This document shows positions 1-9,352 of a stretch of 64,000 bases of DNA, piece after piece. This stretch comes from Cololabis saira. Lineage: Eukaryota > Chordata > Actinopteri > Beloniformes > Belonidae. Under the pieces are notes generated by a model. The model was not told the DNA's origin, ran no database searches, and saw only the letters and a list, made by a program, of their open reading frames with translations. The DNA lies in assembly GCF_033807715.1 (NCBI RefSeq), contig NC_084596.1, positions 38,480,958-38,544,957 of the forward strand, in the 5' to 3' direction. A program made the position numbers and the translations under genes. The first letter of the stretch is position 1; the number at the start of each line of letters is the position of its first letter.

Positions 1-431
1 TAGATGAGCCTTTTAGATTTTCACCAAATTTGGCAGACTTGGTTTGTGTTTTCTGAAATTTTAGGCTGCACAAGAGGAAATATTGGCAAGCAGACCTTTA
101 GGTGCCAGGCTTTTAATTGTTGTTGACCCACAACTTTGAAACACATTGTCAAATCACGGTTGTTTTGATAACCTTTACCACCGTTGTTTTCTAATTATAA
201 CAGTAAAAAATGCTGACAGATGTGACTATAAAGCCTTTTGCTATTAATAAATAAATAGAATCACAGGATGTAAGATGAATTTTTCCCTTTAATTACCTAA
301 ATATGAATAACGTGAATTTGCTTATCATGACACTCCCTTGTGGTCAATTGGTTTCAAATTTGGTACATTCTTTCCACATACCATGAAAAGTAAGCCTATA
401 ATCGATTGATATTGTAACTCTGGGAATTGTT
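1..431. other. Unassigned AT-rich sequence
   Basis: No coding signal, terminal repeat or recognisable repeat family was seen. The base composition matches the unique AT-rich background of the window. The GC-rich LINE end begins abruptly at about 432. Confidence 0.5.
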
Positions 432-1374
432 AGTGAGTGTCCGTTGTCTAGCCTGGGTTTGGGACTCTTTGCTGTTGGGCTTGTCTGGGTGACTCCTTGT
501 TGGGGGGTTCTTGCGCTCCGTGCCCATCTCCGCTTCCCCCCACTGCCCTTGCAGCTGGGCACACCTTTGGCTCTGGGGTTCCCGCTATCATTGGGTGCCG
601 GCCCGCCGGCGTCTGTTGTCGTGGTGGTCCCGTCTCTCCGGGCAGGCTGGCCTCTCGCCGGGTGTTGGCCTTTGAGTGTAGGGGTTGTGGGCCTGGAGGG
701 TGTGACCTCTTGGCCCCACGATCGGCCTATGTCGGGTGGCTGGTGCTCAGCTGGGCCCTGGTCTATCACCATGGGTTTCCTGGCTGCCTCCTCCCGTGGC
801 CATGGGGACTCCGCCCGGGGCTTCCCTCTGTCGCCTGTTGGGAGGGGGCGGGCCTTACTGGTGGGGGGTTTCCTCCTGTTTCTCTTCGGGTCCTCCGTGG
901 GGCGGCTGGTGGTCTGCTTCTGGTCTCTCGGGTGGCGGGGTTGAGCCCTCCTTCCTCCACTGTAGCTTCAGTTCAGGTAAAGCCTTGTTTTCACTTTATA
1001 CACACACACACACTACTCACTCACTCACTCACTCACTCACTCACTCACTCACTCACTCACTCACTCACTCACTCACTCACTCACTCACTCACTCACTCAC
1101 TCACTCACTCACTCACTCACTCACTCACTCACTCACTCACTCACCTGCATGCTCACCCCACAGTTTTGGGGACGGATAATTGCAGTAGCCTAGTCTTCAT
1201 TTACTTTTAGAGACCTAGAATAGTTACTGTTTTTGTCTCTGCCTGTTTTTGTTAGTTTTTCTCTCTTGCAGATTCCAAAGGCTTTTGTGCCTATTGTGTT
1301 TTCTTGTGTTTCCCTTGTTTCAGATTTGCAGCAGATAGTTTTTGACTTTCATTACCAAAAAAAGAAAAAAAAAA
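432..1374 (+). mobile_element. L1-like LINE, 5'-truncated 3' end (copy A)
   Basis: This is a GC-rich block (about 432-960) followed by a conserved tail and an A-rich run at 1357-1374 that looks like a retrotransposon poly(A) end. The same block occurs on the minus strand at 12632-13681, where it directly follows an L1-type ORF2 C-terminus, and partly at 47126-48062. I infer that it is the 3' untranslated region of an L1/Tx1-type LINE. Matching landmarks are GTTGTCTAGCCTGGGTTTGG at the start, AGCTTCAGTTCAGGTAAAGC near 965 and the CTCTCTTGCAG stretch near 1265. The long frames here are composition artefacts of GC-rich or simple repeat DNA and not genes. Confidence 0.7.
1000..1144. repeat. (CA)n-(TCAC)n microsatellite
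   Basis: A short (CA)n run at 1000-1013 passes into about 32 units of TCAC up to 1144. It lies inside the LINE tail. The antisense copy at about 12780-12830 has only a short, degenerate CA/TCAC tract at the same place, so the tetranucleotide expanded after this copy inserted. Frames through it read Thr-His-Ser-Leu repeats and are not genes. Confidence 0.95.
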
Positions 1375-1773
1375 TGCATGAGAAATGTCATGATGGAAAT
1401 GGTCACAAATTTGTTTGGGACTTTGAAAGGAACTGGTGGACAAAATATTATTGCATGTTTACATACATTATATCTACTGTACATGAAATTCACAAAATAG
1501 GAACCAGGACCAGAAAAAGACAAGATAATACTTGAAGCCAACTACGGAACACTTTGTGTGCTTTCCATGTAAGTAGTACAGTAAACAGAAGTATGGCTAC
1601 ACTTCACTTTGCATTTCAGTAAAATACGTAATGGCTTCTGAACTTTGCAAGTACTCTCGTTCACAGTATGTGATTTACATCTAAGAGTAAATTAAAAAAC
1701 ATAAATCCGCAGTAGAATTCATTGTCACAGTATTGGCTTTTGCAGACATGCTTTTTTTTAAATATATATATAA
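1375..1773. other. Unassigned AT-rich sequence
   Basis: This is the flank between the LINE poly(A) and the hAT target site. A short TA run at about 1761-1771 is the only low-complexity feature, and nothing else is recognisable. Confidence 0.5.
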
Positions 1774-1987
1774 CTTGCAGGCAGAGCCGGATTAACGCAA
1801 AGGCAGACTAGGCACTTTTTTTTTTTTTTTTGTCTGCACACATATTAATGGTTGATAACATGCCGGTAAAAACCTAAGGCATATATATATATGTGCATTA
1901 TTACTATATTTAGTATACATACATATATATATACGCATACATACGCACAGGGCCGCCGCAAGGGATGTGCGAACCGTGCGACCGCAC

Positions 1988-2050
1988 GGGGCCTGGCGCC
2001 CCAAGGGGCCTGGCGCCCCAAGGGGCCTGGCGCCCCAAGGGGCCTGGCGC
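1988..2050. repeat. 17-bp GC-rich tandem repeat (about 3.7 copies)
   Basis: GGGGCCTGGCGCCCCAA starts at 1988, 2005 and 2022, and a partial copy starts at 2039. Each unit contains the palindrome TGGCGCCC/GGGCGCCA-like core. It lies within the hAT element near its left end and could act as a subterminal motif array, but that is inference. Confidence 0.9.
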
Positions 2051-2267
2051 TATGGGCGGTTTTTTTTTTTCCCCAATTTTTTTTTTTTTTTCCTTATAAA
2101 TATCAACAGTCACGTTCCATTACAGACCTAAATGTGTACTAGTCTGTGCATATCAATAAATATATGTGCAATGATGACGCGTGTCTGTTCAATACAACTG
2201 ATCAGACCAAGCGCGGACACAAGCTAGTCTGATCCAGACGGGTGGAGTTGGAACAAACTGTCACACA

Positions 2268-2470
2268 ATGTCGAGAGAACGAGACAGATTCAGGAAATTT
2301 CCATCAGGGGATAAAAAAGAAACAAACAAAAGACAATGGATGAGTTTAATGCCTCTCTGAAAGGCACGTTTGATAAATTTGTTACAAAAATCACCGATCC
2401 GCCCGGGTCTCAAGCAGCCATGGGGCCCCGCGTCGAGGCAAGCCCAGATGATGATGAGGCAGGGGAAGGT
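2268..2470 (+). pseudogene. hAT transposase N-terminal remnant
   Basis: A frame opening at 2268 reads Met-Ser-Arg-Glu-Arg-Asp and then FRKFPSGDKKETNKRQ. A different frame continues from 2336 with MDEFNASLKGTFDKFVTK. The basic 'FPSGDKK' start and the following helix resemble N-termini of hAT transposases that precede a TTF/BED-type zinc finger. The two pieces need a single-base frameshift to be joined, and nothing like the catalytic domain follows. Assignment rests mainly on position inside a TSD-flanked hAT element. Confidence 0.4.
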
Positions 2471-3054
2471 ATCCAGTATTTTGCTAATTGGAGAGTTAAA
2501 ATTGCGCATATAGACACCCGATCCGACCCGAAAAACCCAAAAATGTTGCGCGCGCTCGCTACGCTCAAGCGCGAGGGCCCCCCTGGCTATTTCACACAGG
2601 GCCTCGCAAATCTCTCAAACGGCTCTGCATACGCATACACATACATACATACGGTACATACTACAGCACACTTTGTCTTACTGCAAATTGTATTGGTCTT
2701 TGTAGATTTTACTTCTTATTTAACTATTCAATTTAATCAACACATTTAATTAAGATTTTCTGCAAAATGCTCACAATCGATAAGATAAGGATAATTTAAT
2801 AGCATTTAATAGAGCATTGTAATAACGTATAAATAATAAAAATCTAAAAATAGTCTGATAGACTGTTTAATATACAACACATGACTTATTTTGGAATACA
2901 AAGAACCAACTTGACTATGACTTTGCTATGTAAAATGTGAATTAAGTTTTATTAGTAACTTTGGTAAGTTTAAGATTTCATAAATAACATCGATGGAGGG
3001 GGGCCCAAAAATCACAAGCTGCCTAGTGTAGTCCATTTATTTAATCCGGCTCTG

Positions 3055-3147
3055 CTTGCAGGTGCGGTGCACATCAGCATTCAAATATCAGCTAAGACCC
3101 ACTCACAAGGTCAGTTAAACATCCAATGGGCAACTGAGACTGGCATG
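3055..3147. other. Spacer between two hAT elements, including both TSDs
   Basis: This interval holds the right TSD of the first hAT (3055-3062) and the left TSD of the next one (CTGGCATG, 3140-3147). The roughly 77 bp between them show no other feature. Confidence 0.7.
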
Positions 3148-3794
3148 TAGGGCTGGGCGATATGGCCTTTTTATTAATATCTCGATATTTTTAGGCCATG
3201 TCACGATACACGATATATATCTCGATATTTTGCCTTAGCCTTGAATTAACACTTTGATGCCTACATTCACACCAATATGATGATTCTATATCTACATTAA
3301 AACATTCTTGTTCATACTGCATTAATATATGCTCATTTTAAACTTTCATGCAAAAAGGGGGAATAAGTCAAATTTACCAAAACTGTATTCATTAAACAGT
3401 TACTAAGCAGTGAGTGGCACAAACATAAAAAGTGTCATTTCAAAATAGAAAGTGCACGTTGCATCTCTGACTCCCCGTCTGAAGAACATCGGCTAAGAAC
3501 ATGTTCTGGTCCAGGTTTGACCTGGTTTGACCTGGTTTTACCTGGTTTTACCAGGATGAGCTGCTCTGAGCAGGAGGGCTTTTAGAGCACCTTTATATTA
3601 AGACTAATTGTAGGTGTAGGGACTGCAATGTTTCATCCTCTCCTCCTTTACTTTGCATTAGGGGTGGGCGGTACACCGGTGTCATAGTCATCACCGGTGT
3701 GAAACTGCGCCACGACATGGATTTTGCAATACCGTCAATACCGTAATAAATCAATTATAAAATAATATGCCTAAATAAGGAATTAAAAACGTCG

Positions 3795-4031
3795 GTGATA
3801 TGCAAGGTTTGCTGCCGTGTTGTGACAGCAAGAGGTGGAAACACAAGCAACCTGTTTCATCACTTAAAAAACACGCACGCCCGTGAATATGAAGAGGCAA
3901 CCCGGGCCAAAACGAGCGCAAGTGCGACCAGCAGCTCGTCCCGCTGGGACCGCTGCTCCGCTGGTGCTGCTGCAGAACCAGCGGAGCAGCGGTCCCAAGA
4001 CTACACAGCTTTCACTGCAGGCATCGTGTAG
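3795..4031 (+). pseudogene. BED zinc-finger remnant of hAT transposase
   Basis: The 78-residue frame starts ICKVCCRVVTARGGNTSNL and continues FHHLKNTHAREYEEA. The pattern C-x2-C followed by H-x4-H at residues 3-27 is the BED-type zinc finger that binds DNA in hAT-Ac-like transposases and in host ZBED proteins. A Ser/Ala-rich segment follows and then a stop. The RNase-H-like catalytic domain and the dimerisation domain are absent. Codons upstream of the first Met could belong to the same domain, so the start is uncertain. Confidence 0.7.
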
Positions 4032-4617
4032 GCCTACTGCTGCTACACCTTACGACAAGAGTAGTAAGAAATGACAGGGCTTAAAGTATTCCGGCACCGT
4101 GCCGGATCTCCGGCGTACAGAGTTTTTTTTCCTCGGCGTGCGAGTTTGAGTGCTTTAAAAAAAAAAAAAAAATGTTTGAGAGAAAAAAAAAGGTTGAGTC
4201 AACCGAGTTCGTCTACCAATGGAATGAGAGGAAAGCAGATCTGGCTCAACCAAACGAACACTAGCCAATCAGAAGTGGAGCTGGGCGGGTCTTTGACGAC
4301 AGCGGAGCGCAGAGCGCTGTTTCAACCTGCTGGAATACCAATCACCGACTTCAAGATGGAGAAAAAATTAATGAATGTCGGTTTAAAAGAATCTTTTTGC
4401 CCAAAAGAAAGAAAGAGTGACAAAAAAATACCCATAACCATGTTCTTCTCTCGAAAAAACACACCTGTACCGCGGGCTTTAGAAGAAAATTAGAGAATAA
4501 GAGAATAAAATTAAGGGAAATTTTCCACCACCCGCTGTCCAACCAGCCCAACCGAGGTCCAGTATTACATTTTAAGACAGGTTTACAAAATATTTAAAAT
4601 ATAATATAATAAAAATA

Positions 4618-4633
4618 AATATAATATAATATA

Positions 4634-4726
<93 letters not shown>

Positions 4727-4732
4727 ATGTGT
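4618..4732. repeat. (AT)n microsatellite with ATAAT and GT edges
   Basis: ATAAT units pass into about 40 uninterrupted AT dinucleotides up to 4718, then into a short GT/TATG tail. It lies inside the inner hAT. Antisense frames reading Tyr-Ile repeats are artefacts. Confidence 0.95.
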
Positions 4733-5115
4733 AAGATCTTTAGGTTTTTTGCCAAATAAATATGTTGAGAATGCATAATACTCTCCCATGTCTCTTTTTG
4801 ATAAGGATACCTACCATTTATTTATTATATTATAAAAATATTAACCTTATTCACATAAAGGGACAGGACAGGCTACTCCTCCCAAAACGTACCAAAAAAT
4901 ACCGTGATATTATACCGTCACCGTTCAAAAGATGAAAAATACCGTGATATTAATTTTAGGTCATATCGCCCACCCCTACTTTGCATCACTTTCACGTATT
5001 GTTAGAAATATGACGTCATATAGTCTTGTTTGACTTTGTTTCAATGATAGTGATTGATTTCATGTGGCCACATTTAAGCAACACTAGGTGACGTTTCTCA
5101 GCTATGGAAGAGAAA

Positions 5116-5232
5116 AGCCTGAATTATGGTTCCGCGTTAAATCAACGCAGAACCTACGGCGTATGGTACGCGGCGATGCGCACTTACGCCGTAGGCTCTG
5201 CGTTGGTGTAACGCGGAACCATAAATAAGCCT
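5116..5232. repeat. Fold-back MITE, copy 1
   Basis: This is a near-palindrome. The left arm begins GCCTGAATTATGGTTCCGCG and the right arm ends CGCGGAACCATAAATAAGCC, with inner arms around CCTACGGCGTA and TACGCCGTAGG. A related palindrome sits at 51627-51746 inside a different hAT-like element. Structure and size fit a Harbinger-type MITE of the kind common in fish. The TSD could not be fixed, so the superfamily is tentative. Confidence 0.7.
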
Positions 5233-5716
5233 AAAGGCTCGGCTGCGCGTGTCGCGCTGAGCGGCTCCTCAGGGCCGTTCGCGTCGTGCGAGGAGAAAAC
5301 ATCCCTTCCCGTCTTTACTAAGCCGGTTAGCTTTATAAAGAGTCTGCCGCGCGTATCAACCGCGCGGTTGAGCTCACGGCGCAAACAGGCCGAGTTTGGG
5401 AAAGTTAAAGTAAAGTTAAAGCGGGGAAGTGAGCGCTGGTCCCGGACCGCAGCGCTGACACTAGCAGGACCAATGATAATGCACACACGACAGCACGTGA
5501 CTGACATGTGTAACAGGGTGCGCTTGTTTTATGTCTCAGAGAAGAAGAGACGAGACGAGAGAGTGAGAAAAGCCTGTAATTTAATGCCCGCGGCTAAAAG
5601 CAAAATGCGTGAAAATTTATATTCGAATATGCACGATAGTCATTTTGTACATCGCACAGAGTAGAAGCCGAGGTACATCGGCTATACTCGATATATCGCC
5701 CAGCCCTACTGGCATG

Positions 5717-7014
5717 TCATTAAAATATTGTTTTGCAGTATAGGTATGACACAGGAATGGTTGACTCATTTTGTGATATTAATAAAATACAGCTCATTCT
5801 GTAAATCCTCCTTCACAGTGTTATATCTTTTGTCATCACTGCTGAATATCTTCTATCTGCAGGAATACTCTGTATACTATACTATACTATACTATGTTTC
5901 AGCTCTGTCACAGTACAGAAAAGATGTACACAGTACAAAGATGTTTACCTAGGGCGTGTCTGCTGAAAAAGCAGGCTCAGCGGACAAAATCAACAAAAGA
6001 AATATCCCCTGATATTTTACTAATGGTATTTGCACATTAGAGTTTTTTATATGAGTAAAAGTGATTGTAATACAGCTGATGTAAACTTGAGTGTGCAGGA
6101 ATGCATAAAGAGGATGCATTCATGCACAGTAACTTCAGGTTGTTATCAAGTAGCCTTAGAAGAAGCTGATGCTGCTGCTGCTGCCTCATACTCACTTGGC
6201 AGTGCCTTGTAGACTTAAAGAGCATTTCTCTATCATCACTTGATTCATTTGCCAACCTTCTGTGACAGTCTACTTTTTTCTTCAGTTAAATACATATTTA
6301 TTCATTATCTAATTCAATGGCATCCTAAACCTATACTGGTCAATCACTCACTAAGTTTCCTGTGTGCATGAGGCTGTTTTTAATTACACAACTGTACAAT
6401 GGAAAAAGCGTGTTTTTGCTTTAGCTCTTTCCAGAGTTTTGAAGAAGGCAGAGTTGTGTTGATCTGGAACCAGAATTGACAGCTGTAGTTTTCTTCATGA
6501 AACATGCAGGAGCCCATCTCCCCTTAAACCAGCTGCTGCACCATATGTAATCTCCTACATGGTATACGCCAAAAAACTTATAGGAGTAACAGGAAGGAAT
6601 AATAGGTAGGAATAATAAGAAACACTGACTATCCCTACAGGAGTAAAAAGAAAAAGTTGTTGATCCGGTAATTAATGGAATGGGTTTTCATCCGTGTGAA
6701 GGTCACTGCATTTTAACCAATCATGACCTAGTCAATGCGCTCACTAGACTTCATCCTCAAAATGTAAAAGGTCAGAACGATTCTCTGAAGCAGAAATCAA
6801 CTGCAATCAAATTGATTTGAGTAACCTGAGAAGGTGCAAAAACCCTCCAGCTTGGCAAGAAACAGAGGGACCTCTCGAGCCGTGAGGGGTCCTCAGCAGG
6901 TTATTGCAGGTTCTATTCCACTTGCCGCTGTAGCTTCTTCTTTTGTGTGCATGGCACTTGGTCTAATTAATTCTGCCACCATGAGGGAGGAATTTGTTTT
7001 CTGATGCGCAAACT
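5717..7014. other. Unassigned sequence with short simple repeats
   Basis: About 1.3 kb of AT-rich sequence. The only low-complexity features are (TATAC)n at about 5871-5897 and five GCT triplets near 6166-6187. No coding signal was recognised. Confidence 0.5.
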
Positions 7015-7018
7015 TTAA

Positions 7019-7513
7019 AGGAGCATGAGGCAAGAATAAGAAATGAGACTCATTAGCGCCCCGATGACCGTCGGGGTTCCTGCAGCCAACAGCGAAGCCG
7101 GCACGGGAGCGCGTGTGTAATCTCATGTGATTTTCAAATCAAGCTCTAAATATGACTTACAATGTTATTTTACCTGGTCAGTAGGAAATGAGCCATGTCA
7201 GCATCTGTTTTCAGTCACAATTCAAGTTGAAGCTGCCTCCATGACTCAAACGCGTATCCAATGTTTACTCGTGCGCCGCCGAGAACGCGCATGCAGCGTC
7301 ATTTGACGTCACATCTGCAGGACAGCGCGGGAAATTCCGGCCCGGAATTGCAGCACATTTTGCAGCACACAGCCTGTTCAAGGCAAAGGAGAGATACACT
7401 AGAGGAAACATTCTTTTTGGTTTGGAACGCTTCATCTGACATTATTACTAGAAAACTTAAAACGTATACGGATTTTTTTCATAAATCCTGCCTCAATCCT
7501 GCCTCATGCTCCT
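7019..7513. mobile_element. TTAA-flanked MITE
   Basis: The 14-bp inverted ends are AGGAGCATGAGGCA (7019-7032) and its exact complement (7500-7513). TTAA flanks both sides (7015-7018 and 7514-7517). TTAA targets are used by piggyBac and Kolobok transposases. At 495 bp with no long meaningful frame it is non-autonomous. The interior is more GC-rich than its flanks and contains several CpG-rich words. Confidence 0.85.
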
Positions 7514-7552
7514 TTAATGTTCACCTGACTTTGGACATAAATGTAACTATAG

Positions 7553-7680
7553 CTGGGTATCGTTTCAAATGTCAAGAATCGATTTGATTCCGATTCTTAA
7601 GATTCAGAAATCGATTATCAGGATTTGATTTTATTCGATCCGATATTGATTTGGGTTAGTGTTATCAAAAATGTTGCCTG
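7553..7680. repeat. Possible degenerate transposon end rich in GAATCGAT words
   Basis: The stretch has GCTGGGTATCG followed by repeated AGAATCGATT and GATTCCGATTC words, a pattern seen at the ends of some fish DNA transposons. No matching opposite end was found, so only a fragment can be claimed. Confidence 0.3.
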
Positions 7681-7700
7681 AATTATATGACTGTAGTTAT

Positions 7701-7776
7701 GCAACATGTAAATACTAGTATTATATTGATATTCAACTGCAACATATGAATACTAGTATTATATTGATATTCAACT
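7701..7776. repeat. 38-bp tandem duplication
   Basis: Two adjacent 38-bp units (7701-7738 and 7739-7776) begin GCAACAT and share ACTAGTATTATATTGATATT. They differ at only about three positions. Confidence 0.9.
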
Positions 7777-8839
7777 GCAAGTATTGGCAGCTAATGATGC
7801 TGTAAGGACCAATCACCTCCCAGAATGCTGATAGAACTGCTTTCAGAATCATCGTGTGGGTCAGAATTATCAAACAGATCCAGAGCAGCAAACAGAGGTA
7901 GGACCCTATGAAATCGGTTTTAATTTTTCCTACATTCCATTTTTATATTTTCCAATTTCAATGTTTTCGGTATTTAATTTTTGAGAATTTGGTTTTTAGC
8001 ATTTTATTCAAATTTCAGAAGAACACTTGCGGAGTGAAAAACATAAACGTTACAACACAAAGAGGCTGACAATCATGTACTTTAACGGCAACGTCTGTAA
8101 TAGGTGGAATCGTAATTTTGTATTACAAATATGTCGCGAGGTCCGTTTACAACGCAGCTGGTTGTCTGTGTGAACGGACATTAACGCAGGCTCAAACAGA
8201 AAATATATTCCAGCATTAACAGTTCTGGGAAGCTGCTCTGCCCTTACCTGGGAGTAAACCGGTCTCAGGCCTAAATGTAACACCGCATTCATCCTCCTCT
8301 CTCACTGTCTGTGAAGTGACCCACAAATATAAAATACAGAACTTTTGTCTTATTACAGGTTTAAATTATCACATCCACATAATCCACATCAATTTTTCTT
8401 TATCCAAAGAGTGAATCTTCCATCAAATAATTCATTTTAATTTACTGTTATGTACATTGGATGTACAGGGAAGCTGAACTCTAGGAAAATAAGGGTTAAT
8501 GTGAAACCTTTTTCTCTGAATAGTTAGCTTGGCTGGCAAATGTACAGGCAAAAAACACATTCATCATCATCTCTAAGGTTAACATTAAGCCTGGTTTGCA
8601 GTGTGCTACAATCATTGTCCTTGTCATGTCACCTCAAAGACTATGACGGCTCAACCATCTTTGCCTCTTTAGTCTCTCTTCTTTCTCTGCTGCAAGTTTC
8701 ATGTGTGTTTGAAGTTTGTGCCCTAATCTGCTATTGTGCAAAACGACAAGCAAAATGCCTTGCACAAATGCAGTGCTCCACAGACAGCTCAGTGGGGAAA
8801 AAAAGACTGTCATTTTCACAATCCATTCCTCTGGTGCCC
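7777..8839. other. Unassigned sequence
   Basis: No terminal repeats or recognisable coding segments were seen. A TG-starting LTR edge for the block to the right was looked for near 8447 but could not be supported by a TSD. Confidence 0.4.
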
Positions 8840-9352
8840 AGTCAGTAATTTTCCTCTCCCTGCCGGCCACACCCACCACATCAGCCAACTCTGTTCACCT
8901 GTGCACTCAGGTGCTCCTCATCTGTATCAAGCCTGTATTTAAGCCTCTCTGGTTCACAGACTCACTGCCAGATTGTTTTCACTCCCAAACCTGACAGTAC
9001 TTGTTCCTGGATTGCTTACCCGGCATTGACCCGACTTGCCTCCCACCATCTCTTTTGTCTCAGCCCCGGTAAATTCTCCAGCCTTCTTTTCCTCAACCAC
9101 GAGTTTGCCTGCTTTCCATTCCTTGTCTGCCTGCCGCTGGTTAGCACTTGGCCGGTTCCTGCTCAACCAAAGGACCCACCTGATCAGCTTCTCCTCTCCA
9201 ACATGGGAAGTTATCAAACTCTGGATCCAGTTCTCTGCTGCCATCCTCTGACCTGCTATGACCTGCTATAACCTGCCAAATAAAGAATGTTTAAATACAA
9301 AAATCTTAATTTGTGCTGTGATTGGTTTCACTCCATACCTGTTACAGTAATA
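8840..9352 (+). repeat. Retroelement-like repeat ending with a polyadenylation signal
   Basis: This C-rich, pyrimidine-rich segment differs sharply from its AT-rich flanks. It contains repeated GACCTGCTATGACCTG words and AATAAAG near 9281, then ends about CCTGTTACA. The layout resembles the R-U5 part of fish LTR elements. I could not define a left LTR edge or a TSD, so the class is uncertain. Confidence 0.3.

Larger units (their letters stand above)
1782..3054 (+). mobile_element. hAT DNA transposon with 8-bp TSD
   Basis: The ends are a perfect 14-bp inverted repeat, CAGAGCCGGATTAA at 1782 and its complement ending at 3054. Both sides are flanked by the direct repeat CTTGCAGG (1774-1781 and 3055-3062). 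An 8-bp target duplication and a CAG start are hallmarks of the hAT superfamily. At 1273 bp it is too short for a complete hAT transposase, and only a broken N-terminal remnant is visible at 2268-2470. It is therefore a non-autonomous, internally deleted copy. The perfect TSD suggests a fairly recent insertion. Confidence 0.9.
3659..4978 (+). mobile_element. Inner hAT element nested in the outer hAT
   Basis: The left end TAGGGGTGGGCGGTAC (3659) pairs with the right end TATCGCCCACCCCTA (4978). CTTTGCAT is duplicated exactly at 3651-3658 and 4979-4986. Subterminal ACCGTGATATT and ACCGTCA words occur near the ends. The termini resemble those of the outer element but are distinct, so two related hAT families are present. 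It contains a BED-type zinc-finger remnant at 3795-4031 and an (AT)n tract, but no catalytic domain. Confidence 0.92.
3148..5708. mobile_element. Outer hAT element, 8-bp TSD, carrying nested insertions
   Basis: It begins TAGGGCTGGGCGATAT at 3148 and ends with the complement, ATATCGCCCAGCCCTA, at 5708. CTGGCATG is duplicated at 3140-3147 and 5709-5716. The length is 2561 bp, of which 1320 bp plus an 8-bp duplication belong to a second hAT (3659-4978). A fold-back MITE-like palindrome sits at 5116-5232. Removing the nested hAT leaves about 1.2 kb with no transposase frame, so this is a non-autonomous copy. The sub-ends contain repeated CGATAT/ATATCG words, typical of this family. Confidence 0.92.

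Noticed and set aside
497..1210. A 237-codon open frame ending in Thr-His-Ser-Leu repeats
   Set aside because: It spans a GC-rich LINE 3' region and a TCAC microsatellite; the repeats give open frames in several phases and no domain is present.
4583..4789. Tyr-Ile repeat frames on the minus strand
   Set aside because: They are translations of an (AT)n microsatellite.
5184..5507. 107-codon minus-strand frame in the outer hAT
   Set aside because: It starts inside the fold-back MITE palindrome and shows no hAT transposase motifs.
8447..9350. A full LTR from TGTTATG to CTGTTACA
   Set aside because: The flanks TTTAC and GTAAT do not form a target duplication, so only the right portion is reported as a retroelement-like repeat.
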